A stretch of DNA of 36,307 nucleotides from Sulfurihydrogenibium sp. (lineage in GTDB: Bacteria > Aquificota > Aquificia > Aquificales > Hydrogenothermaceae), in contig NZ_JAPYVU010000015.1 in assembly GCF_028276765.1 (NCBI RefSeq), forward strand, positions 1-36,307, read 5' to 3'. The position numbers and the translations under genes are program-made. The notes beneath the pieces were generated by a model, which was not told the DNA's origin, searched no databases, and worked only from the letters and a program-made list of their open reading frames with translations. Shown here in pieces: positions 35,219 to 36,307 of the stretch. The stretch's first letter is position 1, and the number at the start of each line of letters is the position of its first letter.

Positions 35219-36148
35219 TTATAACACTTCTACTTTTAAACTCAACTTTTCCAATCTTTCTCTTTTTTGAAACTCTTCTTCTATGGCTTTTAAAACTTCC
35301 ATTTTATATTTTGAAGAACACCAGTATGGAGCTACAAGCTCATCTTCTGCAGCTTCTCCTGTTATCCTATGAACTATTATATTTTTTGGTAAGTATGATA
35401 AGAAATCAACAGCTAATTTTGCATATTCTTTCATGTCAAGCTCTTTTATTTCTCCTCTGTAATACTGCTTTTCCATCGCAGTATGTTTTACTATATGAAG
35501 TGGATGGATTTTTATACCATCTATTGGTAGTGCCGCAATAAGCTTTGCTGTTTCCATCATATCATCATAGTCTTCTCCTGGTAATCCAAGAATAACATGG
35601 ACGCAGATTTTTATTGAAGACCTTTTTTTAGTTCTCAAAACAGCATCAACAAATTCAGAAACTCCATGAGCTCTGTTTATTTTTCTTAGTGTTTTATAAT
35701 GGGCTGTTTGCAGACCGTACTCTATCCATATTTCAGGTTTTTCAATGGTATAAGAAGCTATCAAATCGAGAACTTCCTCCGGTACACAGTCGGGTCTAGT
35801 TCCAATAGACATTCCAATTATTTCTGGATAACTCATTGCTTGGTCGTAAACTTCTCTAAGCTTTTCAACCGGTGCATAAGTATTTGTGAATGCCTGAAAG
35901 TATGCAAGAAAACCTTTTGTGTTTTTAAATTTATTCTTATAAAATTCCATGCTTTTTTCTATCTGGTCTTTTACAGTTTGCTTTGTCATAGCATACGGGC
36001 TAAAAGATTCATTATTACAGAATGTACATCCACCTGATGCTTTAGACCCATCTCTGTTTGGACATGTAAAACCTGCATCTATTGCTATCTTCTGAATTCT
36101 TCCACCGTATTTTTCTTTAAGATAATCATTAAACTTTCTGTAATACAT
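35219..36148 (-). CDS. Radical SAM protein, YhcC/TIGR01212-like
   Basis: The 309-residue protein has the same length as E. coli YhcC. The iron-sulfur site is C29, C41 and C44 in TCPNRDG and GGCTFC, with an 11-residue gap between the first two cysteines instead of the usual CxxxCxxC. This spacing is the hallmark of the YhcC-like group. SIGTRPDCVPEEVLDLI, WIEYGLQTAH and HVILGLPGED are further radical SAM core segments. The substrate of this family is not established to my knowledge. The gene converges on the ribosomal cluster and is unlikely to be functionally tied to it. GGACGGTG upstream of its ATG is a weak ribosome binding site. Confidence 0.9.
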   Translation of the reverse strand: MYYRKFNDYLKEKYGGRIQKIAIDAGFTCPNRDGSKASGGCTFCNNESFSPYAMTKQTVKDQIEKSMEFYKNKFKNTKGFLAYFQAFTNTYAPVEKLREVYDQAMSYPEIIGMSIGTRPDCVPEEVLDLIASYTIEKPEIWIEYGLQTAHYKTLRKINRAHGVSEFVDAVLRTKKRSSIKICVHVILGLPGEDYDDMMETAKLIAALPIDGIKIHPLHIVKHTAMEKQYYRGEIKELDMKEYAKLAVDFLSYLPKNIIVHRITGEAAEDELVAPYWCSSKYKMEVLKAIEEEFQKRERLEKLSLKVEVL

Positions 36149-36197
36149 TTTTCACCGTCCTTGTATAGAGATATTTGTTAGATATTGTCCAAAAACT

Positions 36198-36226
36198 TTT
36201 ACAATTTAATTGTAATATCATATAAA
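36198..36226 (+). promoter_or_regulatory. Putative promoter with palindrome before the right-edge gene
   Basis: TTTACA (36198-36203), 17 bases, TATAAA (36221-36226). A perfect 17-base palindrome, TTACAATT-T-AATTGTAA (36199-36215), overlaps the -35 box and could be an operator or part of an insertion-sequence end. The position fits transcription of the plus-strand frame at 36263. Confidence 0.5.
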
Positions 36227-36262
36227 ATTATACCTAAAAACTTAAAAATTGGCGAGGTTTTT

Positions 36263-36307
36263 ATGAAAAGAGACTGGAAAGAATATAATAAACAACTTGT
36301 AAAACGC
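36263..36307 (+). CDS. Probable IS transposase, N-terminal fragment (cut by window edge)
   Basis: Fifteen codons are visible: MKRDWKEYNKQLVKR. The ATG has GGCGAGG 5-6 bases upstream and a plausible promoter. The pattern DWKEYNKQLVKR is like the start of some DDE transposases of the IS4/IS5 groups, which often begin with a similar WxEYN..LV.RG stretch. That assignment rests on memory of the family and on only 15 residues, so it is tentative. Confidence 0.45.
   Translation, partial: MKRDWKEYNKQLVKR

Noticed and set aside
35209-36037. Plus-strand frames of 110 and 112 residues opposite the radical SAM gene
   Set aside because: They are antisense to a complete, conserved coding region and have no start signals.

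Overview
The window is almost entirely translation and transcription machinery from a low-GC thermophile-like bacterium. Protein features point to the Aquificota: a NusG whose N-terminal domain is split by a large insertion, a 1488-residue RpoB and a 1579-residue RpoC with big insertions, zinc forms of L33, L36, S14 and Adk, and two identical tuf genes. A Hydrogenothermaceae (Sulfurihydrogenibium-like) source is my best guess; this is inference from family features, not a database match.

Layout. (1) 1-290: the trailing end of a CRISPR array with five 29-nt repeats, running off the left edge. (2) 291-2404: a gap with a dispersed repeat and a consensus sigma-70 promoter, then tRNA-Thr, tRNA-Tyr, tRNA-Gly, tRNA-Thr, tuf copy 1, rpmG and tRNA-Trp. 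This is the same order as thrU-tyrU-glyT-thrT-tufB in E. coli. (3) 2421-15000: secE-nusG-rplK-rplA-rplJ-rplL-rpoB-rpoC, closed by a hairpin terminator. (4) 15001-15486: the longest gap, holding the terminator, a palindromic dispersed repeat and a promoter. (5) 15487-34938: str, S10, spc and alpha clusters fused in one direction: rpsL-rpsG-fusA-tuf-rpsJ-rplC-rplD-rplW-rplB-rpsS-rplV-rpsC-rplP-rpmC-rpsQ, an internal promoter, then rplN-rplX-rplE-rpsZ-rpsH-rplF-rplR-rpsE-rpmD-rplO-secY-adk-map-infA-rpmJ-rpsM-rpsK-rpsD-rpoA-rplQ. (6) 34939-36307: a gap with another dispersed repeat, a convergent YhcC-type radical SAM gene on the minus strand, and at the right edge the first 15 codons of a probable insertion-sequence transposase.

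The genes together supply most ribosomal proteins of both subunits, three RNA polymerase subunits, elongation factors EF-Tu and EF-G, initiation factor IF-1, antitermination/elongation factor NusG, the SecE and SecY translocon subunits, adenylate kinase and methionine aminopeptidase. Co-transcription couples ribosome, polymerase and secretion capacity to growth. Four putative promoters (tRNA-tuf, rpsL, rplN and map) share the nine bases TATAATATT.

I see no obvious new multi-gene system. The most interesting non-textbook signals are the structured, pseudoknot-capable spacers before rpoA and before rplK, a possible zinc ribbon inserted in RpoB, a tandem duplication inside the RpoC insertion, a possible very-short-leader promoter for map, and small inverted-repeat elements in each of the main intergenic gaps.
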